Of a DNA stretch of 64,000 nucleotides, positions 1-9,055 are shown in pieces; the first letter of the stretch is position 1; the number at the start of each line of letters is the position of its first letter. The notes below the pieces were generated by a model, which saw nothing but the letters and a program-made list of their open reading frames with translations, was not told the origin of the DNA and ran no database searches. The position numbers were made by a program, and so were the translations under genes. The stretch is taken from assembly GCF_000384655.1 (NCBI RefSeq), contig NZ_ARQI01000121.1, positions 17,470-81,469 of the forward strand. The letters run 5' to 3'. Source of the stretch: Brachyspira innocens ATCC 29796 (GTDB taxonomy: Bacteria > Spirochaetota > Brachyspiria > Brachyspirales > Brachyspiraceae).

Positions 1-32
1 AAATATAAATTTCTTCTAAAAAAGAGGCTAAA

Positions 33-893
33 ATGGATAAAGAAAGAATAGAAAATGTAGAGTTAATACTATCTCACCCAGATAATTTGAATATAAAATG
101 GACAGGTCAAAGCGATTTGGTAAGACAGATAATGGCAGCTTGGCATGTAATCTCAGAAGATGATATACCGCTCAATCCTAGAATAGTAGGCAAACCTGGT
201 GCTGGAAAAACTACACTTTCATACTATGCCGCTAAAGAGCTTCTAAAAAGAGATGTTTATATATTTCAATGTACTGTTGATACAAGACCAGAAGATTTGA
301 TAGTAATACCTGTAATATCTGAAAATAATAAAATTAATTATCATGCCTCAAGTTTGGTAACAGCTATGATTAAAGGCGGAGTTGCCATACTAGATGAAGG
401 AAACAGAATGAGCGAAAAAACTTGGGCTTCTCTTGCTCCGCTTCTTGATGACAGAAGATATGTAGAAAGCGTAATAGCTGGTATAAAAATAAAAGCTCAC
501 CCTGATTTTAGAATAATAGTTACTATGAATGATGATGCCAGTACATTTGAACTTCCAGAATATATACATTCGCGTCTTCAGCCTACTATAGAACTTCCTT
601 TCCCTGATGTTAAAGAAGAGTATGATATACTAAGAATGAATCTTCCTTTTGCTGATGATGAAATATTAAAAATTACTGTAGGATTTCTTCAAAAATCGCA
701 TATACATAATGCTTCTTTCTCTGTAAGAGATGGCATTAATATGGCTAGATATGCTATGAAACTATATAAAAGCAATATCGCCTCAAGCCGAGATACAGCA
801 TTTTTAATAGCTTTAAAATCTGTACTTGGAACTGAAGGACTTAGAATACTTAGTCTTAATATAGATGACGAGAATAATGCAAGCACAAGATAA
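33..893 (+). CDS. MoxR/CobS-like AAA+ ATPase
   Basis: This is a cytoplasmic AAA+ ATPase of 286 residues, of the MoxR/CobS (dynein-like) kind that remodels or activates partner proteins using ATP. Walker A is GKPGAGKT at residues 53-60. Walker B is AILDEGNRM with D121-E122. A sensor-1 Asn (VTMNDD, N166) and an arginine-finger-like SRLQP near residue 180 follow. The ATG is preceded by an AGAGGC Shine-Dalgarno (SD). MoxR ATPases are usually co-transcribed with a VWA-domain partner, but none lies downstream, where a repeat starts one base after the stop, so any partner would be upstream of the window. The substrate cannot be deduced. The family call is secure and the role is not. Confidence 0.85.
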   Translation: MDKERIENVELILSHPDNLNIKWTGQSDLVRQIMAAWHVISEDDIPLNPRIVGKPGAGKTTLSYYAAKELLKRDVYIFQCTVDTRPEDLIVIPVISENNKINYHASSLVTAMIKGGVAILDEGNRMSEKTWASLAPLLDDRRYVESVIAGIKIKAHPDFRIIVTMNDDASTFELPEYIHSRLQPTIELPFPDVKEEYDILRMNLPFADDEILKITVGFLQKSHIHNASFSVRDGINMARYAMKLYKSNIASSRDTAFLIALKSVLGTEGLRILSLNIDDENNASTR

Positions 894-1132
894 TAGACTT
901 GTTTCAAAACTACTTGACAACATTAAATATAAAATTATTTAATTTTTTAAATTAAAAACATAATGTTTTACATGTTGTATAAACTATCGTTTGGTATATA
1001 AACATGCAGTCTTTTTGCTTCTTTGGGTCACCAAAAGAAGTGGGGTCTGGGGCAAAGCCCCAGTTATAAAAATAAAAATACAAAAATTGAAATAGTATAA
1101 ATATTTCTTAATTGAGTTTTGAAACAAGTCTA
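894..1132. repeat. Family 1 MITE-like element with 16-bp TIRs
   Basis: The left end TAGACTTGTTTCAAAA (894-909) and right end TTTTGAAACAAGTCTA (1117-1132) are perfect inverted repeats. Between them is the core: CTTCTTT...AAAGAAG followed by GGGGCAAAGCCCC near 1046. No plausible protein is encoded. The element abuts the ATPase stop codon, and TA at each end could be a TA target duplication. Full copies recur at 12678-12930 and 47837-48049. The rest of the 600-base gap up to birA is the neighbouring repeat and the birA promoter. Confidence 0.8.
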
Positions 1133-1348
1133 TTTAAGCTAGAAAATGCAGTTCTTTTGGTTCTCGCCAAAGGCGGGCTGTGCCTTATACCACACCGAAG
1201 GCGGACAGCGTCACAAAAGAACTGGGGTTACCGAAGGTACGCAGAGCGGGCACGCTGTGTACTTCGTAAGGGCAAAGCCCCAACTATAATGAAAAATATT
1301 AAATAAAAATTTATGAATATTAACAAATTTAGTTTTGAAACAAATCTA
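1133..1348. repeat. Second family 1 copy, sharing an end with the first
   Basis: This stretch starts at the shared end of the preceding element and finishes in TTTTGAAACAAATCTA, a one-mismatch copy of the family 1 terminal repeat. It carries a longer version of the G+C-rich core, with GGGCAAAGCCC near 1270. Together the two form a head-to-tail pair. A 64-codon open frame across it is only a translation of the repeat. Confidence 0.65.
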
Positions 1349-1430
1349 ATATTTTATAGTTTCTTCTATTATATTTATTACAATGTATTTATCTATTATG
1401 ATCTATGATATTATGTCTGTAAAGCTATTT

Positions 1431-1468
1431 TAATTGTAAACCTTTTACAGTTTTAAAGTTGACAATTA
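1431..1468 (+). promoter_or_regulatory. BirA operator (bio box) overlapping the bio promoter
   Basis: TAATTGTAAACC (1431-1442) and AGTTGACAATTA (1457-1468) form an inverted repeat with 10 of 12 positions paired across a 14-nt spacer. This matches the known BirA operator TTGTAAACC-N14/15-GGTTTACAA. The right half contains the -35 TTGACA (1459-1464), and TATCAT (1481-1486) fits as -10 with a 16-nt spacer. A bound BirA dimer would therefore block RNA polymerase, giving biotin-dependent autorepression of the operon. Confidence 0.75.
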
Positions 1469-1493
1469 TTTTCTATATGATATCATACTATAT

Positions 1494-2477
1494 ATGAAAG
1501 GAAATATTAAAGAAAATATTATATCAATACTAGAATCAAATAAAGGTATTTTTATATCTGGAGAGAAATTAGCAGACGATTTGAATGTAAGCAGAGCAGC
1601 TGTATGGAAAGCGATAAAATCATTAAAAAATGAAGGCTATAATATTAATTCGGTAAAAAATAAGGGATATTCTCTCTCAAAAGAAACTGACATTATCTCA
1701 TCAAATATAATAAAAAATAATATGCTTAAATATAATGATAAGTTTAATTTTTTTATATATAAAACAGTAGAGTCAACTAATATAATAGCCAGAGAACTTG
1801 CAGCTAAAGGGAGAGAAAGCGGTACAGTAGTAATTGCAGAAGAACAGACAGAAGGATATGGAAGAAACGGTAAATCTTTTTTCTCGCCTTATGGTACTGG
1901 AATATATATGAGTATAATACTCAATTTAAAAAAAGATAAAAAAATATTTAAAAGCTCATTTATTACCACAGCAGCAGCTATGGCAGTATCAAAATCAATA
2001 GAAGAGATAACAAATAAAAATACGCATATAAAATGGGTTAATGATGTATTTATTAATGATAAAAAAGTATGCGGAATACTTACAGAAGGAGCTTTCAGCT
2101 TTGAAGACAGAAAACTTGATTATGCTGTTATAGGTATTGGAATAAATGTTAATTTTCCAAAAAAAGGTTTTCCTAAAGAGATTAATGATACAGCAGATTC
2201 CATTAATTCTAACAATTCAAATTCTGATATAAGAAATATTTTAATAGCTAGAATATTAGAAAATTTATGGGACTACTATTTTAATAATATATCATTCTAT
2301 GATGAATATAAAAAGCGTTCTTTTTTAATAGGAAAAAAAGTTTCTATTAATATAGATAATAAAGAAAATATAATAAATGTATTAGATATAGATGAAAACT
2401 TTGCTTTAGTGGCAGAGTTTGAAGACGGAAGAATAGATAAACTTACATCTGGAAGTATTAATTACAGAATTTCATAA
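1494..2477 (+). CDS. birA: Bifunctional biotin ligase / biotin operon repressor
   Basis: BirA activates biotin to biotinyl-AMP, transfers it to carrier proteins, and as holo-dimer represses the bio operon. The 327-residue protein has an N-terminal winged HTH (residues about 8-60, with VSRAAVWKAIKSL as recognition helix), the ligase loop GRNGKS (123-128), KWVND (180-184) and KVCGIL (from 190), then a small C-terminal domain. The HTH marks it as the regulatory type. No SD precedes the ATG, which lies only 7 nt after the -10 hexamer, so the mRNA is probably leaderless. bioB follows after 15 nt. This is the first gene of the birA-bioB-bioD cluster. Confidence 0.93.
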   Translation: MKGNIKENIISILESNKGIFISGEKLADDLNVSRAAVWKAIKSLKNEGYNINSVKNKGYSLSKETDIISSNIIKNNMLKYNDKFNFFIYKTVESTNIIARELAAKGRESGTVVIAEEQTEGYGRNGKSFFSPYGTGIYMSIILNLKKDKKIFKSSFITTAAAMAVSKSIEEITNKNTHIKWVNDVFINDKKVCGILTEGAFSFEDRKLDYAVIGIGINVNFPKKGFPKEINDTADSINSNNSNSDIRNILIARILENLWDYYFNNISFYDEYKKRSFLIGKKVSINIDNKENIINVLDIDENFALVAEFEDGRIDKLTSGSINYRIS

Positions 2478-2492
2478 AAAACTGGAGGATAA

Positions 2493-3494
2493 ATGAGTAA
2501 TATTGAAGCAATTATAAAAGAAGAAATAAATATTGAAGAATTAAAACTAAAAATTATAAACGGATATAATATAACAAAGGAAGAGGCATTAAAATTAGTA
2601 GACTCTCCATTAGAAGATTTATGCAAAGCGGCTGATAATATAAGAAAACATTTCTGTTCTAATGTATTTGATATGTGCTCTATAATAAATGCTAAAAGCG
2701 GAAAATGTTCTGAAAACTGCAAGTTCTGTGCACAGTCAGCTCATTATGATACAAAATGCGAAGAGTATAATATTTTAGATAAAGATAAGATATTAGAACA
2801 AGGTAAAAACGATTTTGATAAAGGCGTTTTAAGATACTCTATAGTAACATCAGGCAGAGCATTATATGGAAAAGAGATTGATGAAGTATATAATGCAATA
2901 GAAACTCTTAATAAAGAAACTGACGGATATGTATGTGCATCTTTAGGACTTTTAGATGAAGAAGGATTTAAAAAAATGAAAGAGGCTGGACTTAGAAGAG
3001 TGCATAATAATTTGGAAGCATCAAGAAACTTCTTTGCTAATGTTTGTACTACTCATAGTTATGATGATAAAATAAATGCAATAAAGGCAGCACAAAAAGC
3101 TGGAATGGTTGTATGCAGCGGGGGCATTATGGGTATGGGAGAGACTTGGGAAGATAGAATTGATATGGCATTAGAATTAAGAGAGCTTGGCATAATGTCT
3201 ATTCCTGTTAATATGCTTAATCCTATAGCAAGTACTCCTTTTGAAAATATTACTCCTCTTACTTTAGATGACATGAGAAGAATAGTAGCTATATACAGAT
3301 TTATTAACCCAAAAGCATTTATAAGACTTGCAGGAGGAAGAGGACTTTTAGAAGATAAGGGAAGATCCTGCTTTATCTCTGGAGCTAATGCCGCTATAAC
3401 TGGAGATATGCTCACCACTGCGGGTATTTCTATAGAAACAGATAAAAAAATGGCTGAAGAGTTAGGATATAAAATAGAATTAACAGAAGATTAA
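2493..3494 (+). CDS. bioB: Biotin synthase (radical SAM)
   Basis: BioB inserts sulphur into dethiobiotin to make biotin, using radical SAM chemistry and an auxiliary Fe-S cluster. The 333-residue length is normal. The radical-SAM motif CSENCKFC gives C72, C76 and C79 (CX3CX2C). The typical VCSGGIMGMGE, PVNMLNPI and IRLAGGRG stretches follow. The SD is GGAGG, 9 nt before the ATG. It sits between birA and bioD with gaps of 15 nt, so the three are almost certainly one transcript under the BirA operator. Confidence 0.96.
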   Translation: MSNIEAIIKEEINIEELKLKIINGYNITKEEALKLVDSPLEDLCKAADNIRKHFCSNVFDMCSIINAKSGKCSENCKFCAQSAHYDTKCEEYNILDKDKILEQGKNDFDKGVLRYSIVTSGRALYGKEIDEVYNAIETLNKETDGYVCASLGLLDEEGFKKMKEAGLRRVHNNLEASRNFFANVCTTHSYDDKINAIKAAQKAGMVVCSGGIMGMGETWEDRIDMALELRELGIMSIPVNMLNPIASTPFENITPLTLDDMRRIVAIYRFINPKAFIRLAGGRGLLEDKGRSCFISGANAAITGDMLTTAGISIETDKKMAEELGYKIELTED

Positions 3495-3509
3495 AAAGGA
3501 GTTAGTACA

Positions 3510-4178
3510 ATGGCTAAAGCACTTTTTATAACAGCTACTGGCACTGATATAGGTAAAACTTATGTATCAGCACTTATATGCAAACAGATGAAAGAAGAAG
3601 GATTTGATATAGGATATTATAAAGCGGCTTTAAGCGGAAGTAATGATATAACAGATAGCGATGCTTGGTACGTAAAAGAGAGAGCCAATTTAACAGATTC
3701 TTATGAAGAGATGGTTTCATATACCTATAAGCATGCATATTCTCCTCATTTGGCTGCACAAATAGAAGGCAATCCTCCAGACATGAAAGTTATAAAAAAG
3801 GCTTATAAAAATATTTCAAAAAATCATGAATATATGATAGTAGAGGGAAGCGGCGGTATAATATGTCCTATAAGATATGATGATGATAAAAAAATATTTT
3901 TAGAAGATATTATAAAAGAGCTTGACTTACCATGTTTAATAGTAGCAGATGCTGGTCTTGGTACAATTAATTCTGCAGTTCTTACTATAGAATATATGAA
4001 AAGTAAAAAAATAAAAATTAAAGGCATTATATTAAACAGATTTGAAGAAGCAAATGTTATGCATGAAGATAATAAAGAAATGATAGAAAAAATTACAAAT
4101 ATAAAGACTGTTGGTATTATTGATTCTGTAAATAACATGGAATTAAAGGCTGATAATATTCACTCACTTTTTGAATAA
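3510..4178 (+). CDS. bioD: ATP-dependent dethiobiotin synthetase
   Basis: BioD closes the ureido ring of DAPA with CO2 and ATP to give dethiobiotin, the BioB substrate. The protein is 222 residues, the usual size. The P-loop is GTDIGKT at 11-17, and VEGSGGI (family VEGAGG) lies near residue 112. There is a clear AAGGAG SD. It is the third gene of the bio operon, 15 nt after bioB. A 116-nt gap with two hairpins separates it from bioA. Confidence 0.94.
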   Translation: MAKALFITATGTDIGKTYVSALICKQMKEEGFDIGYYKAALSGSNDITDSDAWYVKERANLTDSYEEMVSYTYKHAYSPHLAAQIEGNPPDMKVIKKAYKNISKNHEYMIVEGSGGIICPIRYDDDKKIFLEDIIKELDLPCLIVADAGLGTINSAVLTIEYMKSKKIKIKGIILNRFEEANVMHEDNKEMIEKITNIKTVGIIDSVNNMELKADNIHSLFE

Positions 4179-4209
4179 TTATTAATTGTAATAATTATTT
4201 TTATATATT

Positions 4210-4269
4210 CTTTTTGCTTTTCTCCCTATTAGCAAAAAGAGTGTGCGGGAATATTTTTTACTTCCCGCA
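4210..4269 (+). other. Two tandem hairpins between bioD and bioA
   Basis: CTTTTTGC (4210-4217) pairs with GCAAAAAG (4232-4239), and TGCGGGAA (4244-4251) pairs with TTCCCGCA (4262-4269). Neither is followed by a convincing T run, so they look more like a processing or partial attenuation site than a strong terminator. They may lower bioA expression relative to birA-bioB-bioD. Confidence 0.4.
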
Positions 4270-4294
4270 TATTATATAAAACAAAGGCTTATTT

Positions 4295-5635
4295 ATGACA
4301 TTAGAAGAAAAAGATTTAAAATATATTTGGCACCCTTGCTCACAGATGAAAGATTATGAGGAGCTTCCTCCTATAATAATAGATAAAGGAAAGGGAATAT
4401 ATCTTTATGATAAAAACGGCAAAGAATATATTGACATTGTAAGTTCTTGGTGGTGCAATTTACTTGGGCATTGCAATGAAACAATAAATGCTTCTATAAA
4501 ATCACAGCTTGATAGATTAGAGCATGTAATATTTGCAAACTTCTCGCATGAAACTGCTATTAAACTCTGCGAAGAGCTTGTAAAAATACTTCCTAAAGGA
4601 CTTACTAAATTTAATTTTTCAGATAACGGCTCATCATCAGTAGAAGCTGCTTTAAAAATGGCTTTTCAGTATCAGCATCAGATAGGCAATAGTAAAAAAA
4701 TAAAGTTTATGTGCTTTACTGATGGATATCATGGTGAAACTATAGGGGCATTATCCGTTGGAAGTTTGGACTTATATGCAAAAATATACAAGCCTATGCT
4801 TATGGAAACTATACATATAGAAGCTCCAGACTGCTATAGATGCAAATATAATCAAAACAGAGAAACCTGCAAATGCGAATGCTTTTTAGATGCCGAAAAA
4901 AAATTTGAAAAACATGCTGATGAAACTTGTGCTGTTATAATAGAACCTTTGCTTCAGGCTTCTGCTGGAATGAGAATATATCCTCCGCTTTATTTAAAAA
5001 AGTTAAGAGAGCTTTGCGATAGATATAATGTAATTTTTATTGCTGATGAGATAGCAACCAATTTTGGACGCACTGGAAAGATGTTTGCCTGCGGCCATGC
5101 TAATATAAGCCCAGATATAATGTGCGTTTCAAAAGGTTTAACTGGTGGCTACATGCCAATGGCTATAACAATCACTACAGATAAAATATACAATGCCTTT
5201 TATGCTGACTATAATGAAGGCAAGGCCTTTATGCATAGCCATACTTACAGCGGAAATCCTCTCGGCTGTTCTGCTGCTTTGGCTGTACAAAAAGTTTTAA
5301 GAGAAGATGATATTCTAAATAAGGCACAAATAAGAGCAAAATATTTAAATAATAAATTAAAAGAAAAATTATTAAATCACCCAAATATAGGAGAGATTAG
5401 AAATATAGGACTTATAAATGCAATGGAATTAGTTACTGATAAAAATACAAAGGAAGGTTTTGACTCTAAACTTAGAATGGGTTATCAAATATATAAAAAA
5501 GCACTTCAAAGAGGATTATTATTAAGACCTTTGGGTAATGTTATATATTTTAATCCGCCTCTTATAATTAATGAAGAAGAGATAGATAAGGCTGTTGATT
5601 TGTGTGTAAAATCTATAAGTGATATTTTAGGTTAA
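4295..5635 (+). CDS. bioA: Adenosylmethionine-8-amino-7-oxononanoate aminotransferase
   Basis: BioA is a PLP enzyme that transaminates KAPA to DAPA, the step before BioD. The protein is 446 residues, class III aminotransferase fold. It has WHPCSQMKDY near the N-terminus, NGSSSVEAAL (111-120), DGYHGET (143-149), catalytic D251 in IADEI, and the PLP lysine K280 in SKGLTGG. A small cysteine cluster (C180, C183, C192, C194, C196) is an insert I associate with some Gram-positive-type BioA/GabT-like proteins. It completes KAPA to biotin, but bioF and other early genes are not here, so KAPA must be made elsewhere or imported. A family 2 repeat follows. Confidence 0.93.
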   Translation: MTLEEKDLKYIWHPCSQMKDYEELPPIIIDKGKGIYLYDKNGKEYIDIVSSWWCNLLGHCNETINASIKSQLDRLEHVIFANFSHETAIKLCEELVKILPKGLTKFNFSDNGSSSVEAALKMAFQYQHQIGNSKKIKFMCFTDGYHGETIGALSVGSLDLYAKIYKPMLMETIHIEAPDCYRCKYNQNRETCKCECFLDAEKKFEKHADETCAVIIEPLLQASAGMRIYPPLYLKKLRELCDRYNVIFIADEIATNFGRTGKMFACGHANISPDIMCVSKGLTGGYMPMAITITTDKIYNAFYADYNEGKAFMHSHTYSGNPLGCSAALAVQKVLREDDILNKAQIRAKYLNNKLKEKLLNHPNIGEIRNIGLINAMELVTDKNTKEGFDSKLRMGYQIYKKALQRGLLLRPLGNVIYFNPPLIINEEEIDKAVDLCVKSISDILG

Positions 5636-5660
5636 AAAATACAATTTTATTTAACATCTT

Positions 5661-5944
5661 AGTATATACTAAAAATTTTTAAGTTTGTTAAAAATTAGTT
5701 TTTTAAATTTATTGTTTGTGGTGGATTTGCCCCCACCCCCCCAGTTCTTTTGTGACGCTGTCCGCCTTCGGTGTGGCACATACGAAGTACGCCTGCGGCG
5801 AGAACCAAAAAGACTGCATTTTTACTAAAACATAGGTATTTATCAACCTATTTTATTAATAACAATTTATACTATTTAGAAATTATTATTACATTTATAA
5901 ATAACTGAGAAATTTGACAAACTACATTTGTTTAGGTATATACT
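5661..5944. repeat. Family 2 repeat element
   Basis: The ends are AGTATATACTAAAAATTTTT (5661-5680) and TTTGTTTAGGTATATACT (5927-5944), the imperfect inverted termini of family 2. The inside holds a reversed, rearranged G+C-rich core: a C-rich tract near 5731, GACGCTGTCCGCC, and GAACCAAAAAGACTGCA. It fills most of the 363-base gap between bioA and the next gene, and no gene is seen in it. Confidence 0.65.
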
Positions 5945-5998
5945 AAAAAATAATAAGTATATCTTTTATAAAAAATTATAACTTCAAAAGGAAAATAC

Positions 5999-7606
5999 AT
6001 GCTAAAAAAAATAATTACTCTCAATCTATTAATACTTTCAATAATATCATGTTCAAAAGTTTCAAAAAAAGAAATTAATACAAATAATGATATAGTGATA
6101 AATCTAGCCCCAGAGCCATTAACTATTGACCCAACTTTAAATACAGACAATCTTACTATGATATACATTCTACATGCTTTTGAAGGGCTTACAAAAAAAG
6201 ATGCAGATAATAAAATAATAGGCGGAGCTTCAGAAAGCTGGGATATTAACAGTAAAGGAAATATTTATACTTTTCATATAAGAACTAATGCTAAATGGAG
6301 CGATGGAAAAAGTGTTACAGCTAAAGATTTTGTTTATACTTGGAGGCGTGCCGTTGATCCTAAAACTGCCAATAAATACAGCTATTATTTTGAAGTGATA
6401 AAAAATGCCAAAGAAGTAATAAGCGGTGAAAAAACTATAGAAGAACTTGGGGTTAAAGCAATAGATGATTATACTTTTGAAGTAGAGTTAAACAGTCCTA
6501 CTGCGTACTTTTTAGAGCTTACAGCCTATCCTCCTTTCTATCCAGTGCGTGAAGATATAATAAATAAATACGGCGATGAATGGACATTAAAGCCTGAAAG
6601 CTATATTGGTAACGGTGCTTTTAAGGTGACAGAGAGAAACTTTGATAAAAGCATAATACTAGAGAGAAATACCAATTACTGGAATAATGAAAATATAAAA
6701 CCTAATAAATTAACTTTTCTTTTGATGGAAGAGCCTAATACTTCTCTTGCTGGTGTTCTTAATGGTTCTATTCATTTCGCTAAGCCTTTTCCAAGAAATG
6801 ATATAGAAACTTTAAATAAAAAGGGAATAGTTCATATTGTACCAGTAGCAGCTTCATACTACTATAGATTTAATTTAAATAACAAAGAAGTTTTAAAAGA
6901 CAACAGAGTAAGGCGTGCATTATCTTTGGCTATAGACAGAGATTATATAGTAAAATCAATAACAAAATGCGGTGAGCGTCCTGCTGGAAGTTTAGTTCCT
7001 TATGGTATTAATGATGTAGACGGAGATTTTAGAGAAAATGGCGGAGATAATATAAACATTGATGATTATAAAAAAAATGTTGAAGAAGCAAGAAAATTAT
7101 TATCAGAAGCGGGATATGAAAACGGCAAAAACTTCCCTGTACTTGATTTGCTTATAGCGACAAGGGAGTTTGATGTAAATATAGCAGATGCCGTGCAGAA
7201 CATGATTAAAGATGCACTTAATATTGATGTGAGAATAGTAAAACATGAATGGGCTTCTTATCTTCAGAATATGTATAACAAAGATTTTGATATGGCAGTT
7301 TATTTATGGTATGCTGATTATAATGATTCTATTAATTTTTTGAATATTTTTAAAAGTGATGCTCCGAATAATTATGGCTCTTATTCAAATAATGCTTTTG
7401 ATGAATACATTGATATAGCTTCTACAAATAAGAATAATGATATAAGAATGCATGCACTTCATTTGTCAGAAGATATTTTTATAAAAGATAATGCTGTAAT
7501 ACCAATATATTTTTACTCTGAAGCATTACTTGTATCACCAAAATTAAAAGGTGTAGAATATGATTCACAAGGGCTTTACAGATTTTTTAATGCTTATTTA
7601 GAATAA
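5999..7606 (+). CDS. Oligopeptide ABC transporter substrate-binding lipoprotein (OppA-like)
   Basis: This is an extracytoplasmic solute-binding protein of SBP family 5 that captures peptides for an Opp/Dpp-type ABC importer. It is 535 residues. The signal peptide ends in a lipobox LSIISC (Cys18), so it is lipid-anchored. Family signatures are LAPEPLTIDP near residue 36, WSDGKSVTAKDFVYTW near 100, and NNKEVLKDNRVRRALSLAID near 295. An AAAAGGAAA SD precedes the ATG. No permease or ATPase gene is adjacent, so it is an orphan binding protein between two repeats. The exact ligand is unknown. Confidence 0.9.
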   Translation: MLKKIITLNLLILSIISCSKVSKKEINTNNDIVINLAPEPLTIDPTLNTDNLTMIYILHAFEGLTKKDADNKIIGGASESWDINSKGNIYTFHIRTNAKWSDGKSVTAKDFVYTWRRAVDPKTANKYSYYFEVIKNAKEVISGEKTIEELGVKAIDDYTFEVELNSPTAYFLELTAYPPFYPVREDIINKYGDEWTLKPESYIGNGAFKVTERNFDKSIILERNTNYWNNENIKPNKLTFLLMEEPNTSLAGVLNGSIHFAKPFPRNDIETLNKKGIVHIVPVAASYYYRFNLNNKEVLKDNRVRRALSLAIDRDYIVKSITKCGERPAGSLVPYGINDVDGDFRENGGDNINIDDYKKNVEEARKLLSEAGYENGKNFPVLDLLIATREFDVNIADAVQNMIKDALNIDVRIVKHEWASYLQNMYNKDFDMAVYLWYADYNDSINFLNIFKSDAPNNYGSYSNNAFDEYIDIASTNKNNDIRMHALHLSEDIFIKDNAVIPIYFYSEALLVSPKLKGVEYDSQGLYRFFNAYLE

Positions 7607-7628
7607 TTTTTATAATACACATTTAACT

Positions 7629-7884
7629 TATACCTAAACAAATATAGTTTGTCAAATTTTAGTTATTTATGAATGCAATTATAATTTATTTATATTTTTG
7701 TCAATCCATAAAAGATGTTTTAGATTATAGTGAATTACTTATTTGAATGATAATAGGTAATCAGCCAAACATATCGTTCACATTTGATAAGAATAAATAA
7801 TACCATGTGTGAAGGTGTCTATTAAGCGTCCCAACGAAGATGAGGTAGGGCTTACGATTGATAAACTATATTTTTTATGTATAT
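7629..7884. repeat. Family 2-type element with an unusual interior
   Basis: TATACCTAAACAAATATAG (7629-7647) and a degraded inverted copy ending GTATATA at 7885 delimit this element. The usual GGGGCAAAGCCCC core is absent. The inside carries a more complex stretch (about 7755-7862, for example GGTAATCAGCC and AGCGTCCCAACGAAGATG), which could be a remnant or a small RNA. It ends about 10 nt from the rimM stop codon. Confidence 0.5.
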
Positions 7885-7893
7885 AACTGATAA

Positions 7894-8403
7894 TTATTCA
7901 TCATCAAATATCGGTTTTTGAATGATTTGTATTGATTTATTAGCCTTATCAGCTTTTCCGAAATATGCATGAACAAAAGGAATAGAGACTATATTTCCAT
8001 TTTCAGCTAGTTTTATTTCAAAGACATAATTAGAAGGGATAGAGTATACATCTGTTATTTCACCGTACATGTTGTTATCATTGTCTATTATTTTATAACC
8101 CATTAATTCAGCTTCATAAAATGTGTCATTGTCAAGCTCGGGAAGATTTAGAGAATCAATAAATATATCAAGACCTATTAACTTTTTAGCTTTTTCTAAA
8201 GTATCAATATCTTTCAGGGCGAGTACAAAAGATTTATTTTTTTTCTTGACATTTGTAACGGTAAAAGTTTGGCCGTTAATAATGATAGATGTATTTTTAT
8301 TTAAAACAGGAAGAGAGGTGAAATAACCTTTATCGGAAAAAGTCATTTCAACCTCTCCTTTTAAACCATGTATGCCTGTAATTTTTGCGTAAAAAATAAT
8401 CAA
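7894..8403 (-). CDS. rimM: Ribosome maturation factor RimM
   Basis: RimM assists assembly of the 30S head around S19. The protein is 169 residues: an N-terminal RimM barrel (IFYAKITGIHGLKGEVEM) and a C-terminal PRC-barrel (DTFYEAELMGYKI, then YGEITDVYSIPSNYVFEI). The start codon is TTG (8403-8401), and the TTGA overlaps the khpA stop by 4 nt, indicating translational coupling. It is the last gene of ffh-rpsP-khpA-rimM. The trmD and rplS genes that usually follow are missing here. Confidence 0.92.
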   Translation of the reverse strand: MIIFYAKITGIHGLKGEVEMTFSDKGYFTSLPVLNKNTSIIINGQTFTVTNVKKKNKSFVLALKDIDTLEKAKKLIGLDIFIDSLNLPELDNDTFYEAELMGYKIIDNDNNMYGEITDVYSIPSNYVFEIKLAENGNIVSIPFVHAYFGKADKANKSIQIIQKPIFDDE

Positions 8404-8642
8404 TTGTCAATAATCTCAAGCATTACACGTTTACCACTTTTCATGGAAGCTGCAAAAAGAATAGTACGTAATGCATGAGCAATACGACCTCTTTTACCTA
8501 TAATTTTACCTATGTCGCTTTGGTTCACTTTCAATTCCAGAATCGTACTCTTCTCACCCTCAATAACCTTAACACTCACACCTTCAGGCTCATCCACCAA
8601 TTTTTTAGCCAAATACTCAATAAGCTCTTTTTCTTCCGTCAT
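8400..8642 (-). CDS. khpA: KH-domain RNA-binding protein KhpA
   Basis: This is a small cytoplasmic RNA-binding protein of 80 residues that is one KH domain, with GKIIGKRGRIAHALRTIL carrying the GXXG loop (GKRG). KhpA works, often with KhpB/Jag, in RNA metabolism, cell division and envelope synthesis. The gene lies between rpsP and rimM, its usual place in many bacteria. The SD is AAGGAG, and its TGA overlaps the rimM TTG start. Confidence 0.92.
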   Translation of the reverse strand: MTEEKELIEYLAKKLVDEPEGVSVKVIEGEKSTILELKVNQSDIGKIIGKRGRIAHALRTILFAASMKSGKRVMLEIIDN

Positions 8643-8674
8643 AGCACACTCCTTTATATATTATAAGACGTAAA

Positions 8675-9034
8675 TTAAGCTTCGCTTTTCTCCTCAGCAG
8701 ATTCAGGCTTAGCTTGTTTACGATGTTTGCGTCTTTTTTCAGGATTTTTTAATGCTCTTTTTTTCTTGCGTTCAAGCGGAGCACCTTTATCTTTTTCCAT
8801 AAGACCTTCTTTAACAAGAATACTTTTTACTACATAAGTTGGCTGTGCACCGTTAGAAAGCCATTTTTTTAAGCCTTCTACATTTAACTTATACAATACA
8901 TCTTTAGCTTTAGGGTTAAACCAACCTAGCTCTTCAATAAAACGACCATCGCGTGGGAAACGAGCATCTGCTGCTACAATACGATAATGAGGCTCATGTT
9001 TGCGACCTATACGTTTTAATCTTAATTTTACCAC
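8675..9034 (-). CDS. rpsP: 30S ribosomal protein S16
   Basis: S16 is a small-subunit ribosomal protein. The first 80 or so residues are canonical ([19 protein letters not shown], then [13 protein letters not shown]). The last 35 form a basic then acidic tail ([27 protein letters not shown]), making 119 residues against about 80-90 in most bacteria. The start is GTG (9034-9032), placed by a GGAGG SD 8 nt upstream. It sits between ffh (21-nt gap) and khpA (32-nt gap). Confidence 0.95.
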   Translation of the reverse strand: MVKLRLKRIGRKHEPHYRIVAADARFPRDGRFIEELGWFNPKAKDVLYKLNVEGLKKWLSNGAQPTYVVKSILVKEGLMEKDKGAPLERKKKRALKNPEKRRKHRKQAKPESAEEKSEA

Positions 9035-9055
9035 CTTTATTTTCCTCCAAGTTTA

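Noticed and set aside
1112..1306. 64-codon open frame upstream of birA
   Set aside because: It lies entirely within family 1 repeats, has no SD, and similar frames recur wherever the G+C-rich core occurs.
4244..4269. Riboswitch or strong terminator before bioA
   Set aside because: There are only simple hairpins with no U tract and no recognisable ligand-binding architecture.
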